This document shows positions 55,192-63,860 of a DNA stretch of 64,000 nucleotides, in pieces. The translations under genes were made by a program, and so were the position numbers. Source of the DNA: Ornithinibacillus scapharcae TW25 (GTDB lineage Bacteria > Bacillota > Bacilli > Bacillales > Amphibacillaceae). The stretch is taken from positions 35,510 through 99,509 of the forward strand of contig NZ_AEWH01000019.1 in assembly GCF_000190475.1 (NCBI RefSeq), read 5' to 3'. Position 1 is the stretch's first letter. Every line of letters starts with the position of its first letter. The notes beneath the pieces were generated by a model. It was not told where the DNA came from. It worked only from the letters and a program-made list of their open reading frames with translations, and did not search any database.

Positions 55192-55824
55192 TTGGGTGGA
55201 TGGGATAAATTTTATATCATTGCCAAATGTATGCTACGAATAGCTTATCTAAATATATTATGGATTTTCTTTACATTGGTTGGAATTGTATTCTTTGGTA
55301 TTTTTCCAGCTACTTCTGCTATGTTCACTATCGCCCGAAAATGGATTCTATATGGGGAATGGGATATTCCACTATTTAAGACATTTTGGACAGCCTATAA
55401 GCAGGACTTTTTTAAGTTAAATGGTTACTCCCTCATTTTCTTACTTGTAGGATATTTTCTCTATTATGATATTGCCTTTATTCAGTTAAACCCTGGGCAA
55501 TTTCAGTTTCTGGTACCGGTTATTTTATTAATTCTAATGACAACACTTATTACTATCTTTTTCTTCTTTCCTGTGTTTGCACATTTTAAGCTATCATTCT
55601 TTCAATACATTAAACAAGCCTTTCTCATTGGGGTCTCCTCTCCATTAGAATTAATAGGGATGATAGTCGTAACCTTGTTCTTATACGGAGCAATAGTTCT
55701 AATTCCGGGAATTATTCCATTATTTACAGGAAGCGTGTTAGCGCTCGCATACACATTCCTATGTCAACGTGCATTTAAGAAAATTGCAATGAAGAAGGGA
55801 TTAGAAAATATTGAACAAGTATAG
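55192..55824 (+). CDS. YesL family (DUF624) membrane protein
   Basis: 211 residues with five predicted membrane segments and the family signature LNILWIFFTLVGIV followed by FFGIFPATSAMF. DUF624/YesL proteins accompany CUT1 sugar importers in Firmicutes; the role is unknown, possibly transporter assembly. The start is TTG 55192, eight bases after AAAAGGGG; a longer frame from 55138 has no ribosome site. Divergent from the ABC importer. Confidence 0.85.
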   Translation: MGGWDKFYIIAKCMLRIAYLNILWIFFTLVGIVFFGIFPATSAMFTIARKWILYGEWDIPLFKTFWTAYKQDFFKLNGYSLIFLLVGYFLYYDIAFIQLNPGQFQFLVPVILLILMTTLITIFFFFPVFAHFKLSFFQYIKQAFLIGVSSPLELIGMIVVTLFLYGAIVLIPGIIPLFTGSVLALAYTFLCQRAFKKIAMKKGLENIEQV

Positions 55825-55845
55825 TGGTTTCTATACTTGTTTTTT
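55815..55845 (+). terminator. Terminator of the yesL-like gene
   Basis: ACAAGTATAG / CTATACTTGT stem with a six-nt loop and a T-run. Confidence 0.9.
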
Positions 55846-55918
55846 ACATACTAACAGTTTTCGACCATGACCTATTTTGTTCATCTAACATTTATAGACT
55901 AATTAGTGACTTGTCTCA

Positions 55919-55938
55919 CAACTTGTCTATTTCTATAT
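55919..55938. promoter_or_regulatory. Two direct AGACAAGT half-sites between convergent genes
   Basis: On the minus strand AGACAAGT occurs twice, 12 bp apart. These match the regulator core, but they lie between the 3' ends of yesL and the FAD oxidoreductase gene, where no promoter is expected. Confidence 0.4.
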
Positions 55939-55993
55939 TTAACGAAACTTCCATGCTGTTGATGTGTGATTAATATTTTGAAGTAGCTAATTT

Positions 55994-56019
55994 AAAAATG
56001 GGAGCTGTAATCAGCTCCC
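55994..56019 (-). terminator. Terminator of the FAD oxidoreductase gene
   Basis: On the minus strand GGGAGCTG, ATTA and CAGCTCCC are followed by ATTTTTAAA. Confidence 0.9.
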
Positions 56020-56024
56020 TTACC

Positions 56025-57614
56025 CTATTCTCTACCAAAGGTCTCCTGCATCCGCTTCACAGGATCGTCTTCCATAGTATTATTCCATTCTAGCACCTGG
56101 CCCTCTTGTACCAATATCGATCTCAGCTCCTGATATGGTACATCCTGAACGGGAATACCCTGTTTGGCTGCCATAGCTACTACTGCACCGACAGATTGAC
56201 CGATGATCATAAACACTGGCTCCATACGAATTGATCCATATGCAATATGTGAACTGGATACACATACGGGGACAAGTAAGTTACGACACTCCTCTTTCCT
56301 TGGTAACACGGCCCGTAATGAGATTGGATACGGTGAAATTGGAATTTCCACGTCCCCTTCATTTAAAACTCTTCCATCCATTACTACCCTTCTGCAATGA
56401 TGTGAGTCCATTTGATAGGATGCTAGTCCGATAGAATCTTCTGCTACCTTTTTTCCTAAACAATTACGATCTGTCATGACATAATCAGCAATCATTCTTC
56501 TACCTTCCCGAATATAGAGTTGTTCAGGCCAGTTTCTCGACTCCACAAATTCATCCTTGGCTAGCCCCCACTCCGCTACCTCATTGCGGATTGCTTGCGG
56601 TACTCTTGCATCATTAGCTAGAAAATATAACATCCCTAATTGATAATTCAGATGGTCTTGGAACATTTCCTCTCTCTCTTCATAGCTTGCTTCTGGCCAG
56701 TTATGGTTCATCCCGATATAGTCTGTCGAAAATCCACCATAATTGTTTAAATCTGTTTTCCCATTGGGAAGCATTGTATGTAGGTTCATTGCGTCCCAAA
56801 CACCTGTCTTAATATATCGCAACAGCAATTCATATCGCTCTTTCTGATACTTAGGCGGCTTTGGAAAAGGGATTCTATTGTTAGACTCCTTTGTTAAACA
56901 TAGACGGAAATTATAGGCTTGAATCCGGTTATCACCTGCACCTTGAATATTTTGTTCCGAACTGATAATCTCAGTAATTCCGAATAGAAGGCCACTTTCT
57001 GGCTTACCGGGCGTTACATACGGATCTACCTTATTTTTGAATTGATGATGTGGATGACCGAACTGTACACCATTATAGGACTCACCATAGGTTTCATTCG
57101 ATTCACGCCCTACATGGTAATGGACTCCCGCTTTTGCCAACAAGTCACCCTCATAACTTGCATCTATGAAGTGGGAGCCTTGAAAGCTATTACCATCCTC
57201 CATGGTAATCATGTTTATCATACCTTTTTCTACAAGTACGTCCTGTAAATGTTGTTTAAAGTAAACAGGGATACCGTAGGACTCGAGCCATTCTTGGAAT
57301 ACTTTCTTTGCAACCTTAGGCTCAAATGTCCATTGTTCATCCTTCCCATAATACTTCCCAACGCGTTTATAAAACTCCCTCGATAATCCTCCTATCGCCT
57401 CTTTTGCACCAAAATCGGTAGCTCCTAATCCATTGGCAGTTATTCCACCTAGATGATTACTAAATTCTGCAATGAGCACATCTATTCCTAATTTTTTTGC
57501 CTGAATAGCAGCAGTTATCCCTGCAGGAGTTGCTCCATATACTATTAACGTTGCATTATAACTACTACCTTTGCTTCTGTTTACCCGTTCATAATACTTC
57601 GGAAAACTATTCAT
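56025..57614 (-). CDS. FAD-dependent oxidoreductase (PF12831 type), second copy
   Basis: 529 residues. The nucleotide motif LIVYGATPAGITAAIQA is a variant with YGATPAG in place of GGG, as in many PF12831 proteins, followed by HLGGITANGLGATDFG and IDASYEGDLLAKAGV; the C-terminal region ends with a cofactor-contact GSIRMEPVFMIIGQSVG. ATG 57614 is chosen because GTGGAGG lies upstream; it overlaps the stop of the preceding gene by 4 nt, so the two are co-translated. Its paralogue is at 41930. Confidence 0.85.
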   Translation of the reverse strand: MNSFPKYYERVNRSKGSSYNATLIVYGATPAGITAAIQAKKLGIDVLIAEFSNHLGGITANGLGATDFGAKEAIGGLSREFYKRVGKYYGKDEQWTFEPKVAKKVFQEWLESYGIPVYFKQHLQDVLVEKGMINMITMEDGNSFQGSHFIDASYEGDLLAKAGVHYHVGRESNETYGESYNGVQFGHPHHQFKNKVDPYVTPGKPESGLLFGITEIISSEQNIQGAGDNRIQAYNFRLCLTKESNNRIPFPKPPKYQKERYELLLRYIKTGVWDAMNLHTMLPNGKTDLNNYGGFSTDYIGMNHNWPEASYEEREEMFQDHLNYQLGMLYFLANDARVPQAIRNEVAEWGLAKDEFVESRNWPEQLYIREGRRMIADYVMTDRNCLGKKVAEDSIGLASYQMDSHHCRRVVMDGRVLNEGDVEIPISPYPISLRAVLPRKEECRNLLVPVCVSSSHIAYGSIRMEPVFMIIGQSVGAVVAMAAKQGIPVQDVPYQELRSILVQEGQVLEWNNTMEDDPVKRMQETFGRE

Positions 57615-59260
57615 GTTTTTTGCCTCCACTGGTCTCTTATGGTTTCCACTTTCTTTTGTACATGATACAGATAGATGCTTAACATTTCCTCCGAGGGGAA
57701 ATCATGCAAATCTTCTTCAGGTAGCGAAATGGCTTCTCCAGGATATTGCAGAGAATGATCCTCTAAAAATGCGTATACACCATCTAAATAATGAATCACG
57801 TTATCTATGAATAGTTTATTAGAAACTTTTTCTGGATCGACTATTCTTGCCGGAAAAAGTGGGATATTCCAGTAAGTGTGCTCTGCTATTACATCTTCCA
57901 GTTCACTTAATAATTGACGGAAGAGGTTTTCTTTCTCACCAAACAGTACAAAGAACCGATCCCGTAATGTCCGAATATCCCTCCCCCAGCTAAGTCCTGC
58001 ATAAAAATAATTATTGATCATTTGAACCCATTTCCATGGATATTCACTATCTTGGTTTAGCGCACCCTTCTTCTGGTGAATTGGTACAATTAAATTCAAC
58101 ACCCCATTAACCCCAATACAGCTATAATCTTCCATGTCTGCTTCTATCCGTTTTAATAGCGGTGGAAATAGTTCACTAAGCATAAAATGGTCACTATAAT
58201 ATTCCAAAACTGTCAATTCAGTTTGGTTATCCTTCGTCTTACAATCCCAATCTAATAATGCTTGATAAGCTCGTATTGAGTTCTTTTCTTGGCTAAGAAG
58301 TGATTGTTTATAATTTCTTCCCCAATATGCATAGAGCACATCCGCTTTTGAGGAAGGGGTTGTATGTTTATTTCTTTCCAGCATGCTCCATTCTAGTCCT
58401 GCATTATAAGCAATGTGCTCCACGTCAACCGATAGATTAGCTTGGTCTAACCTATCTTTTAACTTCTCTACAAAAGCAATATAGCTAGGCATAAAGCTGT
58501 CATAATTCTTCTCCTGTATTCCGACATCTTCTGGCCAAAGTGAAATACGGTTAACTATCGGATAAGCCTTACAAATTTCGATAATTCGACTAATCACAAC
58601 ATCATGAAGATCTATATTATGGCGGTCGAAAAAAACAGTCCTTTCCTCCGCCTTTTCTAGTTCCCGTCCCAATAGAAATGATAAACTATGTCCACCAAGT
58701 GTCACATTGTAATTTCGTTTTTCGAGTTCACCCACTACTTCTGGTCCTATTTCATTCCATAAAAAGAATGTGAAAAAGAATTCATTCAAACCATTTTTTA
58801 TACCCCAATCGATTAACTGTTTCACATACTGTGTATCACGAATCGTTTCAATCACATTTCCCCTTCTCTGAAAACGAGGATTATGTGTGATGGGGATGTT
58901 TAAGTTTGATACGTAGCTAGCCTTTTGGGATTCTTTCATCCCAACGAAAGAGTATCCTAAAAATATTTCAGCATAATGGTAGACACCATACAATAGTGAT
59001 CGTTCTTGAGCACCGATAATAAAGACATCTTCATTCTCCACTACAATAGATAACCCATCATTCTTAATCGTAAGTTCTTCTCTTCCCCTTTGCTTCCATT
59101 CACTCTCCAGCATAAGAAAAAATCGTTCTGATCCCAATGGAATATCTCCATCTTTTGAAAAGTAACTACCAAGAGGTTTCTTATGACATTGCTCATACAA
59201 CCTACACAACTCCTCCACAGCAAACAAAACAGCCAGACCCTTTGAAAAATAAATAACCAC
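57611..59260 (-). CDS. DUF4838 / alpha-glucuronidase-like protein
   Basis: 549 residues. N-terminal alpha/beta domain (about 1-110) of the type preceding family-20 and family-67 glycosidases (IIGAQERSLLYGVYHYAEIFLG), then a TIM-barrel-like DUF4838 region (about 115-420) with RISLWPEDVGIQE and a helical C terminus. No signal peptide, so it is probably cytoplasmic. The start is GTG 59260, seven bases behind AGGAGG; the frame extends upstream only through the palindromic repeat. It is coupled to the FAD oxidoreductase gene. It may act on uronic-acid-containing glycosides, but this is inference. Confidence 0.75.
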   Translation of the reverse strand: MVIYFSKGLAVLFAVEELCRLYEQCHKKPLGSYFSKDGDIPLGSERFFLMLESEWKQRGREELTIKNDGLSIVVENEDVFIIGAQERSLLYGVYHYAEIFLGYSFVGMKESQKASYVSNLNIPITHNPRFQRRGNVIETIRDTQYVKQLIDWGIKNGLNEFFFTFFLWNEIGPEVVGELEKRNYNVTLGGHSLSFLLGRELEKAEERTVFFDRHNIDLHDVVISRIIEICKAYPIVNRISLWPEDVGIQEKNYDSFMPSYIAFVEKLKDRLDQANLSVDVEHIAYNAGLEWSMLERNKHTTPSSKADVLYAYWGRNYKQSLLSQEKNSIRAYQALLDWDCKTKDNQTELTVLEYYSDHFMLSELFPPLLKRIEADMEDYSCIGVNGVLNLIVPIHQKKGALNQDSEYPWKWVQMINNYFYAGLSWGRDIRTLRDRFFVLFGEKENLFRQLLSELEDVIAEHTYWNIPLFPARIVDPEKVSNKLFIDNVIHYLDGVYAFLEDHSLQYPGEAISLPEEDLHDFPSEEMLSIYLYHVQKKVETIRDQWRQKT

Positions 59261-59272
59261 CCTTCCACCTCC

Positions 59273-59301
59273 TGGGACATGGGGACAGGTCCCTTGTCCC
59301 A
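59273..59301. repeat. Palindromic intergenic repeat, copy 7, touching a ribosome site
   Basis: Well-preserved copy in the same orientation as the one at 33386. On the minus strand its last base is the first A of the AGGAGG ribosome site of the DUF4838 gene. Confidence 0.88.
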
Positions 59302-59305
59302 TCAT

Positions 59306-59576
59306 CTTATACTTAATGTATCTAGAATTAGAGGTCTTTTAAACGACTTTAAGTGATGGGATGACGAACAGGCTTTGTGGGCACTGCTCTGAGGCTTCTC
59401 TACTGTGGCTTAAACCTCTCGTTTACATTTTGCCGGTACTGCTACACCAAACCTTATCTGGACAAGCGTTGTCTTGGTAGCTCCCAGTCTATATCCCCCT
59501 TTCCGATCACGGGCGGGCTCCCTCTTTCATGAGGTGCTGGGACAAGGGGCTGATGTGCCCCCAAAAAAACAGCCCC
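59306..59576. other. Non-coding, GC-richer block of unknown nature
   Basis: About 270 bp without a supported gene. From about 59350 to 59530 the base composition is clearly richer in GC than in flanking genes, with short repeated and pairing motifs (AGCTACCAAGACAACGCTTG region on the minus strand). It is bordered by a full palindrome copy (59273-59301) and a half copy (TGGGACAAGGGG at 59538-59549). It could be a relic of a mobile element's non-coding end or a structured RNA. I do not recognise it. Confidence 0.5.
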
Positions 59577-59596
59577 TTAGCTTTCTAGGGCTGTTT
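59563..59596 (-). terminator. Terminator overlapping the GT39 gene end
   Basis: On the minus strand AACAGCCCT and AGGGGCTGTT pair around the stop codon, followed by seven T residues. Confidence 0.88.
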
Positions 59597-60971
59597 GAGG
59601 CTGTTGTTTTTGTTTTGGTATTTTGTTGATCCATTGTTTGATTTTCTGAATAATGGTGATGATGGCATATCCATCTAGGATACACATGATCGGGATGATG
59701 AAGAACCCGTATCGTGGTATGGTTAGGAATAGATTGGATAGCACGAGATAAATTAACAGGATTCCTGTTATCGCTAGTGTTTCCTTGCGGCGTGAGATTA
59801 GTGCTGTAAGTAAGGCTAGGATAACTAAGTATTTATGATATGTTTTCACATTGGCCATCAGGTCTCCGCCTGGGTAGAAGTAGATGGCATCTGGAATTTT
59901 AAACATTTCATAGGTCTTCCCAACGGTAAACCATGATAACCAAAGTCCATAGTCCGTCTCGAATCCTTCTTTAATCTTCATTTGTGCATATTCAACGGTT
60001 TCCATTCCAAGCTCTTTTTGCTCCAGATAATAATCGGAGAAACTATATAAGTTATATGGGTTAGCGCCAGAGAACCAGCTATTCCCTGAATGTGTGGAAA
60101 ACAGAATAAATTCATCAAATTGCACATAGTTTCGAACAACCCATGGCATGATGACTAATGCTGCACCGAATGCCCAAATGACAGCAATTTTTAACCATTG
60201 CTTATAATTACTGCGATGCTTGATTAATACGATTAAATAAGCGAGTAGAACAATTGGTGCAATGACAGGTCGGATCATGACTGCATAACAGAATACTACT
60301 GCAAATAAGAAATGATACCTTTTCTTATTCGACTCAAGCGCTAGTACAAATAGGAAAATCGCCAGTAAATAGAAGAAAATACCTGGTGTTTCCGTTAGGG
60401 CCGTTCTAAAGAAATGATAAGGCGTGAAATAGAACGCGTACAAACCACTTGCCACTAACCCCATCCATCGATTTTTAAAGATTTTCGCTGTAATGACATA
60501 CAATAAGAAAATACTAGCCAGGTTTAAAAACATATTAAAAATCTTTACTAATGTTGCTTGATCTACATTAATCAAGTCAGCAATACTAAAAATAACAACT
60601 AACAACATAGGATGCCCGTATGTTACAAATGCATTATGGACAATTTCTCCCGTGTTTCCTGTGTCATAACCATATACACCATGCTCACGTAATTGGTTTG
60701 CCATGACTGAATATAAATAACCGTCACGACTTCCCCATTCCCATGTGTGTTCTTTCAGCTTAGCATCATACTCCGTTAGCTTTCCTGCTTCTAATTGTGC
60801 TTCAATTTGCTCAGGGCTCATTTGCACAAAATTACTTCCTGGATTTTTTACTAATAACACAATATGTAAAATAAAGGACACAAGTAAAATGACCGCTAAT
60901 AGATAATGTGGTATATGCTCTTTTTTAAAACTAAATTTAGGTATGCCAATCTTTTTTGATTTACTTTGCAA
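59577..60971 (-). CDS. Glycosyltransferase family 39-type membrane protein (ArnT/PMT-like)
   Basis: 464 residues with about ten predicted membrane helices. The N-terminal loop after the first helix has the acidic and aromatic residues expected for PMT/ArnT enzymes (WGSRDGYLYSVMANQL), and FRTALTETPGIFFYLLA is a typical internal motif. Such enzymes transfer a sugar from a polyprenyl-phosphate donor at the outer membrane face to a wall polymer, lipid or protein. It starts at TTG 60971 behind GGGAG and overlaps the small DMT gene by 11 nt. Confidence 0.85.
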   Translation of the reverse strand: MQSKSKKIGIPKFSFKKEHIPHYLLAVILLVSFILHIVLLVKNPGSNFVQMSPEQIEAQLEAGKLTEYDAKLKEHTWEWGSRDGYLYSVMANQLREHGVYGYDTGNTGEIVHNAFVTYGHPMLLVVIFSIADLINVDQATLVKIFNMFLNLASIFLLYVITAKIFKNRWMGLVASGLYAFYFTPYHFFRTALTETPGIFFYLLAIFLFVLALESNKKRYHFLFAVVFCYAVMIRPVIAPIVLLAYLIVLIKHRSNYKQWLKIAVIWAFGAALVIMPWVVRNYVQFDEFILFSTHSGNSWFSGANPYNLYSFSDYYLEQKELGMETVEYAQMKIKEGFETDYGLWLSWFTVGKTYEMFKIPDAIYFYPGGDLMANVKTYHKYLVILALLTALISRRKETLAITGILLIYLVLSNLFLTIPRYGFFIIPIMCILDGYAIITIIQKIKQWINKIPKQKQQPQTALES

Positions 60972-61302
60972 TTAAATACACTCCCAATACAATAACTGCG
61001 GCACCAACCCATTGTGTCGGTGTTACGGCTTCTTTAAATACTAAATAGCCCATTACAATTCCGAATACATAGGCTAAACTCTGAAACGGGTATGCAATAC
61101 TAAATGGCATTCTAGTTAGAATAAACAACCAGATTAGGGTTGCAAAAACATACACTAATCCACCACCAATGATATAAGGTGATTTAATCAAATCTAGAAT
61201 TGTACCAGGTCCCCAGGTACCAATTTTAGTCATCCCAACCTTCCATAAGTATTGCCCAAATACTAGAAAGAGTACATTAATCATTAATAATATGTAGTTC
61301 AT
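60961..61302 (-). CDS. Small EamA/SMR-type transporter subunit
   Basis: 113 residues, four predicted membrane helices, the size of EmrE-like or ArnE/F-type half-transporters (SIAYPFQSLAYVFGIVMGYL, then PTQWVGAAVIVLGVYLIA). Next to a GT2 and GT39 gene it probably flips undecaprenyl-phosphate-linked sugar. ATG 61302 overlaps the stop of the DUF2304 gene (TAATG). Confidence 0.82.
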   Translation of the reverse strand: MNYILLMINVLFLVFGQYLWKVGMTKIGTWGPGTILDLIKSPYIIGGGLVYVFATLIWLFILTRMPFSIAYPFQSLAYVFGIVMGYLVFKEAVTPTQWVGAAVIVLGVYLIAK

Positions 61303-61688
61303 TACTCTTCTTCCTTCTTCCTTATTTGTGCTATTTCATCGCGCAGTTGCTCGATTTCATCTAAGGTTTCTTCTTTAAAAATTGCATATTCCTGTGTAAT
61401 ATTGGTTAGTTTATGATTTAGCTTCGAGATTCTTCTAGTCAGATCGAATATCATGATTAATACACCAAGTAATCCAACAAGGAACAATAAGCTCGGTGCA
61501 TAATGCACACCAAGAAGGTCTGCCAGATATTCCAGCAGCCCTTCGGATAAGCTTAATATACCTAAAACAATACTCATAATAATCCAAAGAATCGAGTCTC
61601 TTGTCTCTAAGACACCCCGACGGACACTTTCGATAATGATTAAGAAAAATAATACAACAACAACAAACGAAAAAATCGTAATACTCAT
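61302..61688 (-). CDS. DUF2304 family membrane protein
   Basis: 128 residues: three predicted membrane helices (about 2-20, 31-52, 65-84) and a C-terminal coiled coil (about 87-128). This is the DUF2304 layout; the family regularly occurs between GT2 and GT39-type genes in lipid-linked sugar operons and may scaffold them. ATG 61688 lies after GGAGTAATTCCAC. Confidence 0.85.
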   Translation of the reverse strand: MSITIFSFVVVVLFFLIIIESVRRGVLETRDSILWIIMSIVLGILSLSEGLLEYLADLLGVHYAPSLLFLVGLLGVLIMIFDLTRRISKLNHKLTNITQEYAIFKEETLDEIEQLRDEIAQIRKKEEE

Positions 61689-61694
61689 GTGGAA

Positions 61695-62414
61695 TTACTC
61701 CTTAATAATCTTCTGCATCACGATGGAAAGGGTTACCTTTGCCATGTAATAAATGCTTTTCCAAGAATTAATCGAGGAAACGCCACCTTGGCGCGCATTC
61801 ATATGTGCGGTGATTTCTTTAATACGCAAGCCTTTTTTGTGAAGTAAAATAAGTACCTCAGGCTCTGGATAGTCCTTTGGATAATTTTCGGCAAACAGCT
61901 TGATTACCTTTGCATTCTTTGCCCGAAAACCTGAAGTAGGGTCTGTAAACCGTTGACCAGTCAAAAACTTTAGAATAAGGTAAAAATAATATATTCCAAG
62001 TCTTCTGGCACTACTTCCCTTATACTGTGTCTTTTCCAAAAATCTTGAGCCGATAACCATATCCGCTTCATTATTTATTATTGGTTGAATTAGCTCTCTT
62101 AAGTCATCTGCGTTATGTTGACCATCCGCATCAAACTGAATCGCAATATCATAGCCATGTTTATCTGCATATTTATAACCTGTTTGAACTGCACCACCAA
62201 TTCCAAGATTCTGCGGCAAGTCCAACAACACAATATCAAATTGACTAGCTATCTCAACCGTTCTATCCTTTGAACCATCATTAATTACACAAACATCAAC
62301 GGTAGATATTTTTTCTCTTATTCGCATCAATGTAGTCAGCGTTGAGGCTATACTGTCCTCTTCATTATATGCTGGCACAATTATTAATGTCTTTGGTAAC
62401 GAGTTACTCAACAC
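61695..62414 (-). CDS. Family 2 glycosyltransferase, polyprenyl-phosphate sugar synthase (DPM1-like)
   Basis: About 239 residues. GT-A fold with TLIIVPAYNEEDSIAS, VCVINDGSKDRT, the metal-binding DADGQHN and a GSRFLEKTQYKGSSARRLG segment. No C-terminal membrane pair, so it is of the soluble DPM1 type that makes polyprenyl-phosphate-hexose on the cytoplasmic face. GTG 62414 is preferred over TTG 62423 because AAAGG then has normal spacing. First gene of a four-gene operon with DUF2304, the DMT protein and GT39. Confidence 0.88.
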   Translation of the reverse strand: MLSNSLPKTLIIVPAYNEEDSIASTLTTLMRIREKISTVDVCVINDGSKDRTVEIASQFDIVLLDLPQNLGIGGAVQTGYKYADKHGYDIAIQFDADGQHNADDLRELIQPIINNEADMVIGSRFLEKTQYKGSSARRLGIYYFYLILKFLTGQRFTDPTSGFRAKNAKVIKLFAENYPKDYPEPEVLILLHKKGLRIKEITAHMNARQGGVSSINSWKSIYYMAKVTLSIVMQKIIKE

Positions 62415-62446
62415 TTTTCCCAACCTTTCGACAAACCATTAGGGTT

Positions 62447-62455
62447 ATTTTAACA
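62447..62455 (-). promoter_or_regulatory. Possible extended -10 promoter of the GT2 operon
   Basis: On the minus strand TGTTAAAAT shows TG plus TAAAAT, about 35 bp before the GT2 start. The -35 is weak. Confidence 0.4.
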
Positions 62456-62525
62456 CATCTTGGACAGTTCTAACCAATAGACACAAAAACTGTAAGATAA
62501 AATTTACATTTGGTTAAAAATCAAT

Positions 62526-62551
62526 AAAAAAGGGGATATTTCCCCTTTTAA
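62526..62551 (-). terminator. Terminator of tagO
   Basis: On the minus strand AAAAGGGGAAATATCCCCTT with a T-run, overlapping the tagO stop codon. Confidence 0.9.
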
Positions 62552-63597
62552 CGTTTCGCTCTATTTCCTGTCAATAATTTTAACAGAGGTCGGTAATTCT
62601 CCCCAATAAGTCCCGTTATTTCAACAATCAATTCAATAAGAATTAAAAGGGAAATAAGTAAGATGGTTGATCCCCAAAGGGTTGCTTCTGTAAAGATAAT
62701 CGCCGAGATACTGAATAGTGCGCTCATTCCATAGATCAAGATAACCGCTTTCCGATGTGAAAATCCTAATCGGATTAAGCAATGATGTAAATGCCATTTG
62801 TCTGGTGCCGATAATGGTTTTTTCTGAACGATACGACGAATAATCGCAAACGTCGTATCGATAATCGGTACACCAAGAACAATTATCGGAATGATTAAAG
62901 AAAACATCGCTACATTTTTAAATAAACCAGTAACAGCCAACACACTAATCATATATCCTAAGAATAAGGAGCCTGTGTCTCCCATAAAAATCTTCGCCGG
63001 ATGGAAGTTAAACACAAGAAAACCAAGTGTACTTCCCAACAGAATAAAGCCAAGTAATGCAATTAGAGGATTCCCCATTGAAAGTGCCAGTCCGGAAATC
63101 GTTAATAACACGATTGACGAAACACCAGCAGCTAATCCGTCTAAGCCATCAATTAGATTGATGGCATTCGTAATCCCAACAATCCAAAAAATAGTAAGAG
63201 GAACTGCGAAATAGCCAAATTCAATTATTTGTCCTGATGGTAATGTAATAAATTCAATCTGTATACCAGCCAGCACGGTAATCAATGCAGCGATTAATTG
63301 GCCTAACATTTTCACTTTCGGTGATAATTGATATAGGTCATCTAAAATTCCTGTGATAACAATAACACACGCACCAACAATTATCGGCCAAGCCTCCATC
63401 GTGTCTGGTAAAAATACCAGTACCCCAAGCATAAAGCTCAGAAATATCGCTAAGCCTCCCAATCTCGGCATCGCTTTCGTATGAACCTTTCGCTCGTTTG
63501 GCTCGTCAACTGCGCCAATCTTAAATGCAAGTTTTATAACATACGGTGTAATGATTAAAGCAGCAACAAAACAAATCCCTAATGCTATGAGTTCCAT
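62548..63597 (-). CDS. tagO: Undecaprenyl-phosphate GlcNAc-1-phosphate transferase TagO/WecA
   Basis: 349 residues with ten or eleven predicted helices. Motifs: KVHTKAMPRLGGLAIF, the Asp pair of TGILDDLYQLSPK, NAINLIDGLDGLAAG, FMGDTGSLFLGY, and the cytoplasmic HLHHCLIRLGFSHRKAV with its His cluster. It puts GlcNAc-1-phosphate onto undecaprenyl phosphate, the first step of teichoic acid and secondary wall polymer synthesis, feeding TagA encoded at 28054. ATG 63597 is behind AGGAGGATATAT. Confidence 0.93.
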   Translation of the reverse strand: MELIALGICFVAALIITPYVIKLAFKIGAVDEPNERKVHTKAMPRLGGLAIFLSFMLGVLVFLPDTMEAWPIIVGACVIVITGILDDLYQLSPKVKMLGQLIAALITVLAGIQIEFITLPSGQIIEFGYFAVPLTIFWIVGITNAINLIDGLDGLAAGVSSIVLLTISGLALSMGNPLIALLGFILLGSTLGFLVFNFHPAKIFMGDTGSLFLGYMISVLAVTGLFKNVAMFSLIIPIIVLGVPIIDTTFAIIRRIVQKKPLSAPDKWHLHHCLIRLGFSHRKAVILIYGMSALFSISAIIFTEATLWGSTILLISLLILIELIVEITGLIGENYRPLLKLLTGNRAKR

Positions 63598-63860
63598 ATA
63601 TATCCTCCTACATACCTCTTCATAGGTAGTACTCTATTATATTAGACGTAATTTTAGTTTTAAAAGTTTCATTGTTTCATATTTTTCCCATAAACCACTA
63701 CTTATTATAATCCTTTTAGCCTAAAAATCAATATGTCCAAAGTCATACTTGTAATTATTTATATTATATTGTTCTACCGATATATTCATTTTTTGTCGGT
63801 TGGGCTTGGGATTTACTAGCATTTACGGGGATATCATCGTCGTTAAGACTGGGTTAGATT
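63598..63860. other. Gene-free AT-rich leader region
   Basis: Upstream region of tagO; very AT-rich, no open frame of note. It must contain the tagO promoter, which I cannot place reliably. Confidence 0.5.

Noticed and set aside
59306-59576. RNase P, tmRNA or SRP RNA
   Set aside because: None of the conserved cores of these RNAs could be found on either strand.
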